Assembly: GCF_947623445.1 (NCBI RefSeq)
Contig: NC_135241.1
Location: 21,330,501 to 21,394,500 of the forward strand
Source: Clavelina lepadiformis
Taxonomy: Eukaryota; Chordata; Ascidiacea; Aplousobranchia; Clavelinidae
DNA: 64,000 bases
Direction of reading: 5' to 3'
Part shown: positions 20,700 to 34,921 of the stretch, piece by piece
How positions within the stretch are numbered: the stretch's first letter is position 1
Layout: each line of letters opens with the position of its first letter
Translations under genes and position numbers: made by a program
Notes under the pieces: model-generated
Told to the model about the DNA's origin: nothing
Database searches by the model: none
What the model saw: the letters and a program-made list of their open reading frames with translations, nothing else

Positions 20700-23501
20700 T
20701 TCTTACGGACTGGCTAGGTAAATTACTTCCTTGAAACAGACGCAATGAGTCGAAGACTGGTACATAAGCCGATACTATAGCAAACTATCTTTTACATAAA
20801 CAATAAAATAACAACTACTGCCCAATTTATGAATATGCGCCGTTCATAGATATAGTTATAGTTGTAAATATACCGCCTGCAAACAACGCTAAAAGTTACG
20901 CGCCGTGAATCCTGTCAGTTTGCTAGCATTTCCCTTTAAATTGGAGTCAATAGAAGATCAATAGAAGATCGACGAGCTGATACAAACTGACTTTTATTTT
21001 CTGAAATCTCAATCTCCCATCAACTTAAGAACCTCTCACTTACCACGGAGGGCTAAGCGACCAAGCAGTGCGGTCGTCCCTTACAAACTAATTTCAGTTA
21101 CTTGTCCCGTTTTCACGGTATCGACCATGTATAGCTACAAAGTATGAGAGTTATTTTATCGGACTTGTAATAAGATAGCAGATGAAAACATCGCTGAGAT
21201 GAAAACGTTTTGTGCGTCCGTTGATTGATCCTAAAGCATTGTATAAACGTACAAGCTATTGTGATAGCTATTGTAAAGCGCTACTCCGACGCATTTGTTC
21301 TTTAAAACGCCAGTGATGTTATTATGGGGTCAGAACGTATAAAAACACGGTCGCAGTACAAACAATAAAAATACGGCGCTTTACGTATGTTACAAACCGA
21401 GTTTTTTCACAGGCTTAGCGAAAACGACCGTAAAATTCCACAGAAAACTTGAAAAAATCTGTGTAGTGCTGCTGCAATGAAAATAATAACTCAGCCGGAC
21501 AGTTACAGACTAATTTTTCAAAGTATTAATTGGGGTGCCACGTGCTATGCAATTACTGCGCGGCGCCAGTAACCCAACACCCAAACTATCTCTAAACGCC
21601 GAAAAATGATTAACTACACTGCAGAAAATCTATTTTTCCAGGCAATAAGGAAAAGACCCGGCACTATAAGGCATAATCAACTAATGCGTGACACATGACA
21701 CCAATGTTAGATGCCTGGCTGCCAGACAGGCGACAAACGTAGTGTTTTTGCGCCTGAAACTCATCAATTTGTTGGCAATTTGAAGCAAGTCGATGCAAAG
21801 CAAGTTTTCAAAAGTAAGCAAAGGTTATGCTGGCTGATCACGCGATTTGTTGCATTATTTGCACACTCCTACTTATGCCCCGTAAACAGGAATGTCACAG
21901 GGCGAGTAGTTTTACGAGGCAGCAGGCTGTGAGTAGGTTCCATACATAAGTGATGTAATGGTACTGTGGAAACGGTCGGCACATGTCGAAAGCCTTTGTA
22001 AAAACGGAACAAATGTTAGAATAAAGAAAGAAAAAACCTAAGACAAAAGGGTGGAATGCGACGTGGAATTCCGGTCGCCAAAAAGACACGATTAGGGAGC
22101 CGATTATTTCGTAACACAGGTTGTCCGTTTCATTTAGCGTACGATGCTAGTTCTATCGGTAGATTTCAGATTTCATTGCACGTGATTACATGTGAAGTTT
22201 TAGTAGCGTTGCGAGACTTTGATGGTATTCAATAGGCTTGATTTCATCATGAGGAACTTGAATGCAATCGAAAGACTGCCAAAATGCAACTGCAGTCTGT
22301 CTACCCTGTAGCTCCTGTTACTGGAATTGTTTTGCAATGAACAGCTCAAACTTAACAGGACCAATGAAACCAGTAAAATGCATGTTTATTTGAAAAATAT
22401 TTTCTCACCAGAAAGCGAGTTTAAGCAAAGGTACTCGTTAATTATTATCGTCGTATAAAGCGAAACTAAGAGCCACAAGTTGTTGTAAAAACGTAAATCA
22501 CTGTAAAGCTGCTGCGGTTTATGAGTTATTAACTTGCGTTCCATGGGGCGCATTGCTCCACAAATAAATATTAAGGAACGCTGCCGATGGAATGCGCTCG
22601 TTTAAATGCATGCACCGGACAGTCTGCTAAGTGGCTATAGCATAAAAAAGAAGATTACAGAAGCGTGGCATAGTGCATAAATGCGGATATTCAGCCTACA
22701 TGAAATTTTTGAAGTAGATGCAAATAAACTAAAATTGTCTTTATCAAAAAGCAGGTATCATAATTTAAGGCTACAATGAAATCTATAGAGTTATAATAAA
22801 ATTACATTAAGATTATAAACCTTTTTGTTATTTTCGCGAGATCAATATGTTACATACTTATCAGGTTACTATTTAGAAAGAAATTGCTGTACAGCTAGTT
22901 GTTACCAAAGTGTCGTATTAGGTCGATGTGTTACAATAAAGAGACAGTAGACAATTTTTCTTACCAATTAAAGCACAGTATAATAATTGATCGGCACGTT
23001 ATCGTTAAAAAAGTAACGCGAAACGAAACGCACGTTAAGAAAGGTGAGCCGTTGCGGTAAAACGAAACCAAGCCCCCTTTTTCCTTTTTTCGCCCGACAC
23101 AAGACGAACAGTTTTCCACCCGGTGTCTAGATTTGTCTGACCAAGAGTACAAAACTCACAGGATCGATAAACGACAGGGTTCAGTCGAAGGGGGCGGATG
23201 CAAAGGAAACATCGCTTGGAAAGACGAAGCGAACTTTTGTTGTTGGCGTGTATTATACAAGATATTTGACAAACGTTCTCAAGACGTCTTATACAAACTT
23301 AGATCGGATATTTGATATTATTTTTTCTTTTCGCGTCTTACGCAGTTGTAACCACTACGAGAGGTTAATTTTTTGTGGCTTAGGTAAACTTGAAAATAAG
23401 AAAAATTTGCTGAAATAGCACTAAATTTTGGGGGAAAAATTGTGGAAATAAAAGCGTAGAACAAGCTGAGGAACATTTATTCCTTAAACTCTGGAAGCAA
23501 G
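20700..23501. other. Intergenic region upstream of the FGF gene
   Basis: About 2.8 kb without a supported exon. It separates the calmodulin-like gene (reading away) from the FGF gene and should hold the promoter and some enhancers of the latter. No individual site is called. Confidence 0.4.
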
Positions 23502-26500
23502 ATGTTTATTCGTGAAATCTGCAAAAGATTCTCATCCTTAAAATCATCCCAACTCCTCTTGCTGGTGCTTCTGCTGGCGCTGATAATTTGCGCGGACTTT
23601 GCAGATGCCGGGCGGAGAAGGGATCGAAATCGGCGGAGAAACAAACACAACCCGAAGTTGGAAAACCCGCGGAAAAGAGCGGATACGAGAAAACATGAGG
23701 GTCGTTCAAGGTCAAGGGGTCATCGAAATATACACAACTCCCCTGAATACCCCTTCAACATCGTGGAAAGTGGACATGGCAAACACAGGACCGGTGTCAG
23801 GACGGACGTGATAAAGAGTGATATGCTTTCTGAATCGGCGATTAGGCGTCTCATCAACGCGCCTATGACCTACGATTTTGACCATACGCAGTGGCAACGA
23901 ACGGTCAGAAGGCAAAGGTTATACTGTAGGGGCGCAAATAACATGGGCTACAGATTGGAAATAGACAAACAGGGCAGAGTCAAAGCAACGCTAAATGAAA
24001 CCGACGACGGTGAGTTTGAAAAGTTCGCAAATTTACGTTTAAAAGTGCCTAACAACTATTAATAGTGAAGCTAATTTTGTCGTTTTATTTATACACGCAC
24101 GTGCTCACTATACAAAATAGTACGCATCAACTTTAGTGGCTAGTCCCCGTGTGTTTGTTTATAGTCCACGATCAGTCATCCAAGCGTGCATATACGCGTT
24201 GAACTTGTTCGTTTTGACGGGATAAGGTGACGTAACATGCGGCTTAATGGTTGAGGGGCTGCGTTTTTATGAGTTGTTTCTTTTTTGCACACACAGCTTT
24301 TTTGCAAGCTTCTAAAAAGAGACCCCGGATGTGTAGGTAATTTATATCTCTTCGGAAATTAACCGTTTTAGCTAAAACTTATTTTTAACAAATCTGAAAA
24401 AAAACTGTCGACAAGTTTATTATTTCCTTTCGGCTTTAATTTTACGCAGAAGATTACGTAATCGCTAAAATAACTCGACAAGTGTGAATCTGCACCATCA
24501 AAATGCTTACGTATTCCTGTATTAATTTGGTAATGTATATCTATGGTTCTTCAATTTCTGTATTCTGAAAAGATCGTATTGTTTTCTAAGCATTTAAAAT
24601 GATTATAATATCTTAATGTATTTCTTGATCATATACACATCTTAATTATTTTATTGTTTACATATAATCAAAGTTTTCTATGGTTTCGGGGGCAGTTAAA
24701 ACTAATTAAGGAACACGGTTTCATATTTACCCAGTACAGAGATTTCAGAATAATTAGAGCTAAACTTTTGTACGAATATGAGTAAAAGATACAAACGGGT
24801 TGACATGAAATCTTTACGCCGAGATTCAAAATAACAATTGAAAGACAATTGACCCGTCACCATGAGCAGGCCAAGCTCTGAATGGGCATATCAGAAGGCG
24901 GATTCATTACATAGCAATTCGCCAGTTATGTGAGCACCCAATACAATTCACATAATAATCTGTCGTGACAGGTGTAGAAATTAGGGAAAATTGTCTTTAG
25001 TTTAAGGAAGGGGCGGCACTTTGCTTTCAAGAGACGCCTTTCGGGTAAAACGTAACATTCAGCTCGACTATATAACACACCTGGCTACTCGAAGGTCGTT
25101 ATGAAATGTGCGCCAGTTAACTTTAGCATACTTCAAAAGAAAAGGGGCAATTGAAGTTACAACTAACTATTAGCCGGTGATAATTTCATTGTTTGGTTTT
25201 CGTTAACATTTTCGGTTGCTACGACTGTATCGAATACCATTGTCGGCATTACAAAGCGTTTATCAGCTTTAATACGTAAAAAAGTCACATTGTTCCGTCA
25301 TAATCCCCATTTCTCTTACGTCCTTGATACGCACGGGCATCGCGTGGCTGAAATTGCCCGACTCTTTAGTCAGAATTACCTAGGAGGGATGTAGATATAA
25401 TAGAATGAATTTCACCAAACATTTGTTTCCGAGGGGCACAAGGCAAATCGGACAGTGAGTTTGAAACGGAAACCCAAATCAAAGACCAAAAATACGACAA
25501 TAAAATCTATGTAACCCGATGCGAGTAACACAGTGGCAAACAAGATCCACAGACCATCGTTATTTTAATAACTGCCGATAAGTTTCAGCTGTTTTAAGCC
25601 CAAATTAGCAAAGGAACACGACTTCGTACACCTCCTTAACAATGCGCAGACGACCGAGATCAAAATTCGGCTACCTAGCAACACTTACGTCATTCCTATG
25701 TTTCGTGACGTCATCTATTTATAGATCCGTGTAATTGTCAAAGAAAGTCGCTTTGAGCGGCGGAAGGACCTTGTAATAAGAACTCAGTGGCACGCAGTTA
25801 CATGACCACTGTTATTAACAGTGACGTGAAGAACAGCGACAACCGTTCACATCCACATAGTCTCGCTTAGTTTCATGCCGCAATTAAAATGGTCCTAAAT
25901 CGAATTTGCAATAAAAATACTAAAATATTAGAAGCCATACAAAAAAAACGGAGGGCAATTTTTGCGTTTTGGGGGAAAAAAATACCACAAGTTCTCACGT
26001 TCGTACTACCCAAAGCGCGCTTTAACATTCCCCCAAAAATTGCATTTATTTCTCAGAAAAACAAATCGTTGTACTTACTACACAGTTGGGCGAGAGTTTA
26101 CACGGTGTATGAGCATTTCGTGTCTGTGACAATGGACGGCGGTCGCTTGTCAAGTTAAAAATCTGACAGTTGCCGAAAACATCACTTTACTTGTGTCTAT
26201 ATTTAGCATCAGCTGAAGTAAGTTAGGCTGAATATTTCTTTTCGGGACTGGATCGAAAATATATCTGTTGCTTTAGCACTTTTCAAATTCCCTGGTTACA
26301 GTTACTGCCCGCTTTTTCTCTGGACTGAGGTTATTAATAGCTCCAGTACACAAAAAACATGAGATAACAATCTGTTAAAGATACCGGACGTGCATGTGCT
26401 AACTTGTGTCGGTTTTATCATGACAACTGTTTTAACAACGCTCACTTCATTAAAGCAACAAGATGTTGTAATTTATGCTGGTTTGTAACATTTAAAGTAC

Positions 26501-29500
26501 CAAATGCAACACACTGCAAAATTTTCCATTTTTTGCGTGATGGCGGAACAGGTAAATATACTTACAACGAAGTAATCTCACTTTACAAGAAACAGCATCG
26601 TAAAAACTGAAACGGGACAATAATTCCGATTGTTTCTGAATAATTTAGAACGTTTAGGTTAGCTGTTGGAATATTATTAATAAATTTCAAAAAATTGCAA
26701 CAATTGTCTATTTAAAATCGTCATAAAGTGGTTAGGACTGTTCCAACGTCAGATTACGATATTAACTAAAGTACTTACCCTCAGACGATGAAACAAACGC
26801 GGCAAACCACAACTGCGCTGCGCATTCAACAAAGCTTGGCGCGCTTGCGCTAAAACAGAAAGTGACTAAATTAAGAAGATACTGAAACTAGAGGCGGCGT
26901 CAAAGTTATACTAGACTAATATTGACTTAACCCAGTGTGACCGGTATATATCATTTCTCTTATGCTTTTTCAGGAATTTTGGAGATCTACAGCGTGGCTA
27001 ACAGCGTGGTCGGAATACGGAGTTGGACCCGGAAATATTATCTCTGCATGAACGCAAGGGGGAAGGTGTACACGCGGGTAAGTGCAAGGGGCTGGCAATA
27101 CGTTACCATATTGTGTGAGTGCTGGGTGCATGGACGGGCACACCCGGAAGGTATAATTGTGCGCCAATAATTGTTTTTGACGATATTCCGTTTCTAACAA
27201 AGCTGATTTATTGCTTATGATTAGTTTGAAAGGTTATACAAGATCAAAGTCACGCGGGTAATCGGACATCTTAACTTACGCCGAAAGAATTCGAATTTGT
27301 CCTAAAACGTCTTAACATTATCCACGTTATGACGGTATTCAATAAGTGAAATATAAATATACATAAGACACGTAATGTAAGAAATGTCAAACGTATGCAA
27401 ATATATGTAATCTACCGCTTTATAACTGCGACTGACTCGCCATGCTAGACAAATAAGGTAATAATGTATCGTCACCAAAACATGACCACGCACCTGGCCT
27501 GGTCGTTTAAATCAGCGATTGTTAGAGAAAGTTGGATGCGGCTGACCGTAGTGACGCATAACGATGTTTTTATAATGCTCTAATGACACAGAGCTCGTGC
27601 ATCGTGAGAAAGCTGGGTTGAACCGAGAATTTTCACCAAAAAGTAATCAATTAAATAATCGAAGACCACCCGGTATAACGGCGAGATAGGTGAACATTTT
27701 ACAGAACAGGTAGTGTACGTGACATGCTGTGCCCGATTTTCGTTCGACCAATTAGTAACGCCTGAAAATATGAAAATGTCCACACATTTGGTACAGCTGC
27801 CCATGTGTTTACCGACTTCAGACTTTTCGGTAGATTTACTATAAGCAAACGTATTGGTAAATTTTAGGTGACATGTCTTTCACATTCTGCTTTCACTTTG
27901 TCGCCTGGCTTCAAGCGCTAGCACGCACCCAGCGTAAAATGTCGTTGGCAGAATAGAGACCTCAAAGCTGTCGCCGTGTGTCGGGTAAATAGGAAATTAC
28001 AAGCTAAACGACTTCGTATAGTTCCGTCCAATTACTTTCTGTAAATAGCTTGCTCATCGTGAACGATTAATGGGAACAATGGCACTAGAAAAGTTTTGGT
28101 CGCGTGACCAGACATGCCAACTCTGTATAGTTTACGGCGTGATAAGTATGGCCATGCAGCCATTGCACACAGAACTTGCTTCATAAGCTGCAAATGCGGC
28201 ATATAATAAAAACGGTAAATTTATTGTCCGTTGTATTATTAGCAATTCGCGTGATTCAATAGCGCGACTTAAAAAAGATTTTGAGGAAAAGAAATAAGCT
28301 TTCGAAAGAGTAATTAACCGGTGAAATTAATAAAGTACCTAAAATAAAAACGGATATCCTTTTAAAACAAATATAGTTTCGTTTACAACCGGTTAAGAAC
28401 AATATACCGTACAGTACAAAAGCTTGTATTGCACGCAATCTCTATTTATATAAACAAACGTTTATTTAATGCAAGAGTTGCCATTTTTAATGTGGCACAA
28501 GAAAATACAGAACTTTCTCTAACTAACAACAACTTCCCTTAACTTCAGTAACAAACACCGCAAACGTGTATACGGATAAAGCTTTCAACGGAAGTTAACA
28601 AACCGACGTCACAGGGTCACATTATCTGTCTCCTTCCAAACATAGAAAACAAGAGTTCCGTTTTTCCGCCTAAAGCATCCGACATTCGCACACGGCGCCA
28701 ACCTCGCCACAAAAATAGACATGTTTTGTAAATCAAGCCGGCCGGAAGATATGACTTTCTATGGTGAAAGTATAGGTGCGTTTTACTGCAAAGTTTATCG
28801 TTGTAAACTATTACATGACCAAAGTTGAAGGGGCCCGACGTCAAAGATTATTACAAAGAGGGCTGACAATGACATGTCGATGAAAATATTTACACGGACA
28901 GCAAGAATTAGAAAAGCCCGCCTGGCGTACAGGTATTCCACGAGACGGGGCGGTACGCTACACAGAGGCAAGCTTGCTCGTTAGAAAGCTGATACCGCGG
29001 ATGTTTATCCAGGCTGCAAAATGGTACATTTACGACTGTAAATGCCCGAACCAGGACCCATAAATTGTTGTCCACTGAATCACGTACAAGTAAACAGGAC
29101 ACTGCTGTTCTCGGCAAGTCACAACGCGTGTATTGATACGCTGGAAGTCACCACAAGGGTAGGCTATAAACGGGGGAAGGTCCTTTTGGGTGGAGAAGTT
29201 TGAACAACAAACGATTTAGATTTTCGGAGCTAGATTCATTGAAAAAGCTTTGGGAAGACAACGCCAAACGCGTGGGAGATTTCTCCAAAATCATCTTACC
29301 TCACGCCGAGATCAATTCAAACTTCAAAAAATGTGTGATAGGCAAGATACAATAGCGAAAGCATTACAACTTATAAAACATACCTCCCTTAGTTGTTTAA
29401 ATACAAACGCCGCCAAATCCGATATAGCACTATCGCGGTGCCTTAGATAAAGGTTTAAAACCATTCGTCAGTGAAAAATTGTATAGCGCTTTATAACAGG

Positions 29501-31364
29501 TCATAAAACACGTCTGCGACAAAGATGTTCTTGATTGAAAAACCTGGATCATTGGCCAAAGCCCGAATGGTTTGTTGTCATTGCTGACAGCTCAATAAAA
29601 ACAAATATGTCGCTCCAAATACATTTTTCCACTAATGTATGGGCCATAAAAGTTGTTCTCTTTAAATATCGGGCCTTTTATGTCAAACATGTTCGTGCAA
29701 TTTGTGCGTCACTAGCTTTGATACAACAAACATCCAAAAACGGCTCAAATATTAGCGCTGGAATGCCGCCTTTTACCGAAAGACTATGGTAACCGTTGTT
29801 CGAAAGTCACCTGCTTATAGATCAAAACCGATTTCGTAAATCAACACAATAATGTGCCTGTTACATAATTTTAAGCCGAAGTTACCGGTAACCGTTGCGC
29901 AACTTTTTCGTAGGCATGTATAAGAAATTCTGAAACACTCGCTGTGCGCTCTTTTTGTACTCAGGTGCAGGAATCAGTTTACCAAGCACTTCGTAATCAT
30001 AATGTCACAAAATTGCTGGCACGTAGTACCATTACTTCACTAGCAAAATGTACAGTTTGGTACGATACTACGGTACTTAACAGACCTACTACACCATTTC
30101 TGCTGAAAGGTGTCACCACTTTATTACTTTTTCGAGCTGATGGTTGCAAAATTTGTCTATCCTGAGGAAATTTTCACACCATATAGTCCCAGCAACGACC
30201 AATTTAAGGCCAATGCTAGTTAGACCTATGATAACTAATCTTCTAAGGCTAAGCAGCCGTCCAGTTTTGAAGCAATCGTTCTTATGTCAGTAAGAATGAT
30301 GTCGTCTCACAAACATTGTGACGAAACAAAGCTTTATTACCAAGCGGGCAAATAAGAAAATTCTGGCACACACCCTTAACAAACGCCTGAACAACTACAA
30401 ACCACTCGAAAGTCAAGTAGCATATAACATGGGATAGGCTGTAAATACCGGATCAATTAGGACGGAAGATTTTCGCAAAAAAAAATTAGAGTAATTAATT
30501 TTTATGTGAAAGGGAAAGTTAAATTATCCTTATCAGAACATGAAATTAAAGATAACGTGGGTTTTCTAGCTGGTAGTACAACTTGGAAGACACTTTTCGA
30601 AGTACACACCCAGTTCGCTATCGTTGTAAGACAAGAACTTAAATTTTAAAATAAATCCTTTTGTCCAAAATGAAACCGATCTTGCTCAACTTTCTAAAAC
30701 TACGCAACAGCTGGTCTCATACGAATTGATTCTCTCTAAAACCTCCTTTGTAGCTACAAATTTTTGGTGTCTGCAGATGGGCTCGATCGTTTTGTTAGCT
30801 GGACTTATAAAGCAAGAGTTCTTCATTTGATATCCATCCGACGAAAGTGTGTGGTTTAAAACAATTAGTTAAAACGTGCGTAAGATTGCATTCTAAGACG
30901 AGACGTCGCCAGTTGGTTATTGTCTTTATCGGAAAGTCGTGATTTCGGCTCCAAAATGATTTCGCAATTTGGTCATTACGCTACCGTCCAGTTCAAATCA
31001 ACAACAAAAACAACGTGATAAAATGTTACAAATTACCTATAAATTACAAATACACATTCTTAGTAGCATATAATTCATAATGGCAGCCTATACTTTGTTG
31101 TTTAAAAGATTTGTGTTCATGTTCATGAATTTTTACATTTTTTCACAGAAAAAAACGCATGGTGATTGCCAATTTAGAGAGACGTACGAAAGCAACAATT
31201 ACAACACGTACGCTTCGGAACGCTACAGTAATCACAAATTACGAAAAGGATACTACTTAGCCATCTCAAAGAAAGGAAAAGTCAAACGTGGCAAGAAATT
31301 TTCCTCCTACAAACATAGAAATGCACAATGGCTTGCCTTGAATGTGCGAACTCCGACACAATGA
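23502..31364 (+). CDS. Fgf9/16/20: Secreted fibroblast growth factor, most like FGF9/16/20
   Basis: Exons 23502-24009, 26974-27077 and 31149-31364 encode 275 residues. The middle exon is exactly 104 nt, the conserved size in FGF genes, and both introns sit at the canonical positions (before ILEI and after GKVYTR). The N-terminus has a hydrophobic signal (SSQLLLLVLLLALIICADFADA, here shown only to about residue 35), then a very basic segment (GRRRDRNRRRNKHN) that may bind heparan sulfate. The core contains RRQRLYCR, GYRLEIDKQGRV, GILEIYSVANSVVGIR, YYLCMNARGKVY, CQFRETYESNNYNTYAS and RKGYYLAISKKGKVKRGKK. RRQ-LYCR, GILE and C-FRE---N-YNTY-S favour FGF9/16/20 over FGF3/7/10/22 or FGF8/17/18, but the subfamily call needs a tree. 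In ascidians FGF9/16/20 signals through the FGF receptor and ERK, for example in neural induction. Confidence 0.8.
24010..26973 (+). other. FGF intron 1
   Basis: A 2,964-bp intron (GTGAGT donor, TTTTTCAG acceptor) with no supported exon or repeat. Long introns in an otherwise compact genome often hold enhancers; none is called. Confidence 0.6.
27078..31148 (+). other. FGF intron 2
   Basis: A 4,071-bp intron (GTAAGT donor, TTTTTTCACAG acceptor). Several short open frames here have no homology or exon features. No repeat was recognised. Confidence 0.6.
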
Positions 31365-34300
31365 CTGACTCTAAAAGTCCCAGAAGAAAAAGAAACGTCT
31401 GATCACTCCTAATGTGTTGGAGGTGGATGATAAAGTGGAGAAAGCGTTCTCAAGGAGGCACTGAGAGATGGCACAAGGAATGAAATGCAGTCTTGTTGTA
31501 AAAGTTTGTACTGGCTACTGTATAGCCTTGGGACCCATTTTCTTTGGCAAGGCTTTTCAGTTCCGAAAGCAGTCAGTCGTGTGACGCCAGCGTGGCAGAG
31601 ATGTAGAAATCAATACGATTATTTTTTACAACACCATTCCATTCGCTTTTACACACTAAAATCAATTGGATTTACACTGCCTAAAGTTTTGTGCACAGTC
31701 TTAACCTCTTTTTCATTGATATTAAAGATAATTGAGCACTTTCAAGTTATAACAAATCCAGCAAAAAGTTTCTGTTTTGTTTGTTCGTTGTTGTTTTATT
31801 TTCTTCAGCCTTACAGCATTTCCATTTAATATCAGTTGCACATAATTTGTGTTGTAGTCTATGAATAACGTTCTCTACAGTGCGCTGCTTCTGTTAATTG
31901 TAAATAGTAAACTGTAAATTATATTGTAATTAATTAAATTATTATTTTCTTGTAAATAATTCTTCTTCTTTTGAATTTGCCAACTTTAAATGATTTCTTC
32001 AGTTTTTTCGCTTTTCACTGTGTTTCACCATTGTGTTATAACAATTTTGTTAAGTTCTTTTCGCCAAGATACTAAACTATAAGATTAATTAATTATTGAA
32101 AAAATATTATTTTGTAAAAAACGAGTTTTACCGGACACTTCTATAGTTTATATGACAGTTTCATTACAAACAATATTTATTTACGTATATATAAAGTTTA
32201 TATACAGACAACAATTTTCCTATTTGTCGGTTGTTAAAACTTTCTTTGTTAAAACTTTAATTTGTTATCATATTTTTTGAAAAGTTCTAAGATGTTTGAA
32301 ATACCGCATAATATTAAAACGAGTTTGAAAACACCAATTAAATTATATCCATGACATCATTCGGTCTACGGTTAAATGTTGATTAAAATACTGGCAAAGA
32401 AGTTGTGATCAAGATGACTTGAAATGACGTCATAGGTCCATGCACTTTCGTATAGCAAACAAGCATCTTTCGCATTTCATCACCACGACAGATTGTCATT
32501 TAGAATGTCAAGTTTGCTACCAAATCATAATACCTTAAGAAAATTGTTTTGGGAATGCGGTTTTAACATTGATTGCGAAACACAGACCAGTGCCGGAGTA
32601 AGTAATAAAGTATAATCCAAATAACAATGTCGAATTCTTAAAATTTGCCAGTAATTGTAAAACAGTTATCTTAACAGCACATATAGGCTTCGCTACTAGA
32701 ACGCAGTTGTATCTACAAACGAAGCATCAAAATTCTTGCGGCAAAAATTGAAATATTTGAGTCAACTGATGGATAGAAATCCAACGATGTCGACAAATTC
32801 CATTTGAAAATGGAGGAAGCAAACGATTAAAGTATTCAAGACATTTCAATGTAAAAAGAGTCGTTTTCATTTACACCTGTCCCGAGACTAAATTGTGTGG
32901 ATCAAAGCGACCGCATGTAATAAAACCAGGGCTTTGAGTGTTCAGTTCTTTACGGACTGGCAGAGGTGAAAAGGAAAAAATGTTGTCAGGGCGCGTATTG
33001 GGTCATCAAAACTCGCTTGTCAAAACGCGAAACAAAAACAAATTGACCAAGGAAAACATTTCGTCCTTTTCGATCGACACTGGCAAGTTATATTCAGGCC
33101 TAGTTGTACCCACAAACAAGCATTATTACAACCGCAAAATGTTTGCCGAAATTTAGCAATTTTCTTAAACCTTTTTTGACGTCAAAAGGCATTGCCAACG
33201 TGTTCTATTATACCGTCATAAGGGAAATGTTGTTTACGCTGGTAGAGTTCAATTAGGTCCGGCACGTTGTCCGAAGATGTTAGTCATAAACGTTTAAGTT
33301 TCTAATTTCCAGACAATACTGTGGCAACTTGCCGACAACAATCGAGGAGCGCGTCAATCGTGGTCAGCAAAAACAACAAACTATGAGCTATTTAATTTAA
33401 GAATCCCTACAATTTGAAATCAGAGCGGGAATGCGCCCTTTTGCAACCAATGGCAACACACGTCATATACATCACACAGCAATTAGTTAAAAACTCGCCA
33501 CGCAAATCTGTCTGTACAAGAGTTTCTTACAATTTCATGGACAAGTGTAAGGCGCATACAATTTATAGGCCCTGGAAAAATAGCAAATACAAAACCTGCC
33601 AAAAATTTATAACTAACAAAATGTAAATGCACATATCCTAAAATATTATCTTTTCCATAAAGATTTTTTTACAGCTTCGAGCTGTAAAGAGTAAACAATA
33701 ATAACATTTCGGAGATTCAGTCTCCTTTTCCCACGTTTAAATGATCATAAAACAGAGGAAAAGTGACGTTTCTGTTGTTTGCACATCTTGATTTTTCAAA
33801 ATAGGATTTTAAAACGTATTTAACATTGCCAAGTAGGGAATTTAGTTGACGGCACCTCAGAAATTGAGCTATCACACGGAACACTGGACAAGCAGATGGC
33901 CGCTAAATGGTCTAGAGCGAGCTCTGCAGCACAGGTGTTCGTCGGGCTTTATAGGCCACTGGGACACCGAGAAAGTAAAGCAACTGTTTACCAAACACAG
34001 CTAATGTGCTGGCTGAGTGTTAACAGTAATTTGACATTTAGACGCCCAAATTCTATAATTTTAGTGTCGTATCACAGTAGGTAATCCACGAATTTAAGTA
34101 ATTGATAGAACGCGTTTGCAGATTGATTGAAAAGATTTTCAAATTAACAGAAGTGGAGAAAATGTAGCGAATTTTGGGATTAAATGATCGAGACAGGATA
34201 ATTTGACCGTTATTAAAAACTCAATTCCGTAACCGCTTAAAGCCTTTAATCCATTACGATGAGAAAAGGATGCGGAGGCGTTGGCGAGATGGAGGATCGC

Positions 34301-34921
34301 TCCTTTATTTTCACAACACCTCCAACATCCGGAAAGAGACGATGAGGAACATAACAGGAAGTCTCTTCACAATCACCATTATGACGTTCGATTTTGACAA
34401 GCAAGCTAAAATTAATCGTTTACTAAATACAGAAAAATATACTTTCTGAAAAAAGTCATTTTACGTCGGGAAAATTAGCGGGTTTCAGTGAGCTGGTAAT
34501 AAATTTACGTGTAAGAACTACGAGACCGATAAACCACCCAGAGACAATGCCACATTGGAACCGGTATCTATTCTACATACTTCTGAAGAGATGGCCTATA
34601 CTTCCAGAGATATATCGCTTCATAATTTGCTCTATTATGTCAGTTGTCGTGGTTACAGCTGAATATGGTATTTAGTGGCAAAACAACAACGATTTCGAAA
34701 ACGTTTTTTCAACAATATATCTTTGCAATTATTTGCACGAAAATACAATGATTTAAAATAGCTGCAGAATTGATGAGAGGATTGCACGTGAATTCCGGAC
34801 AAAGTACATCAAAACATAAACAAACATTTCACATGCATCGCAAACAGAAATTGATTAATTTTTGAATTGAGATGTTCGTGGACCGTAGGATCATCTCCCG
34901 AATTAAACTTAAACGTTGAAT
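31365..34921. other. Intergenic, nothing recognised
   Basis: About 3.5 kb between the FGF stop codon and the SHPK stop codon, which face each other. It is AT-rich, particularly at 31900-32300. No supported gene, RNA or repeat. Confidence 0.5.

Noticed and set aside
23133-23315. 60-codon frame upstream of the FGF gene
   Set aside because: No homology, no in-frame join to the FGF first exon, and stops before it.
31485-31829. 114-codon frame after the FGF gene
   Set aside because: Composition is that of noncoding AT-rich sequence and no domain or splice partner was found.
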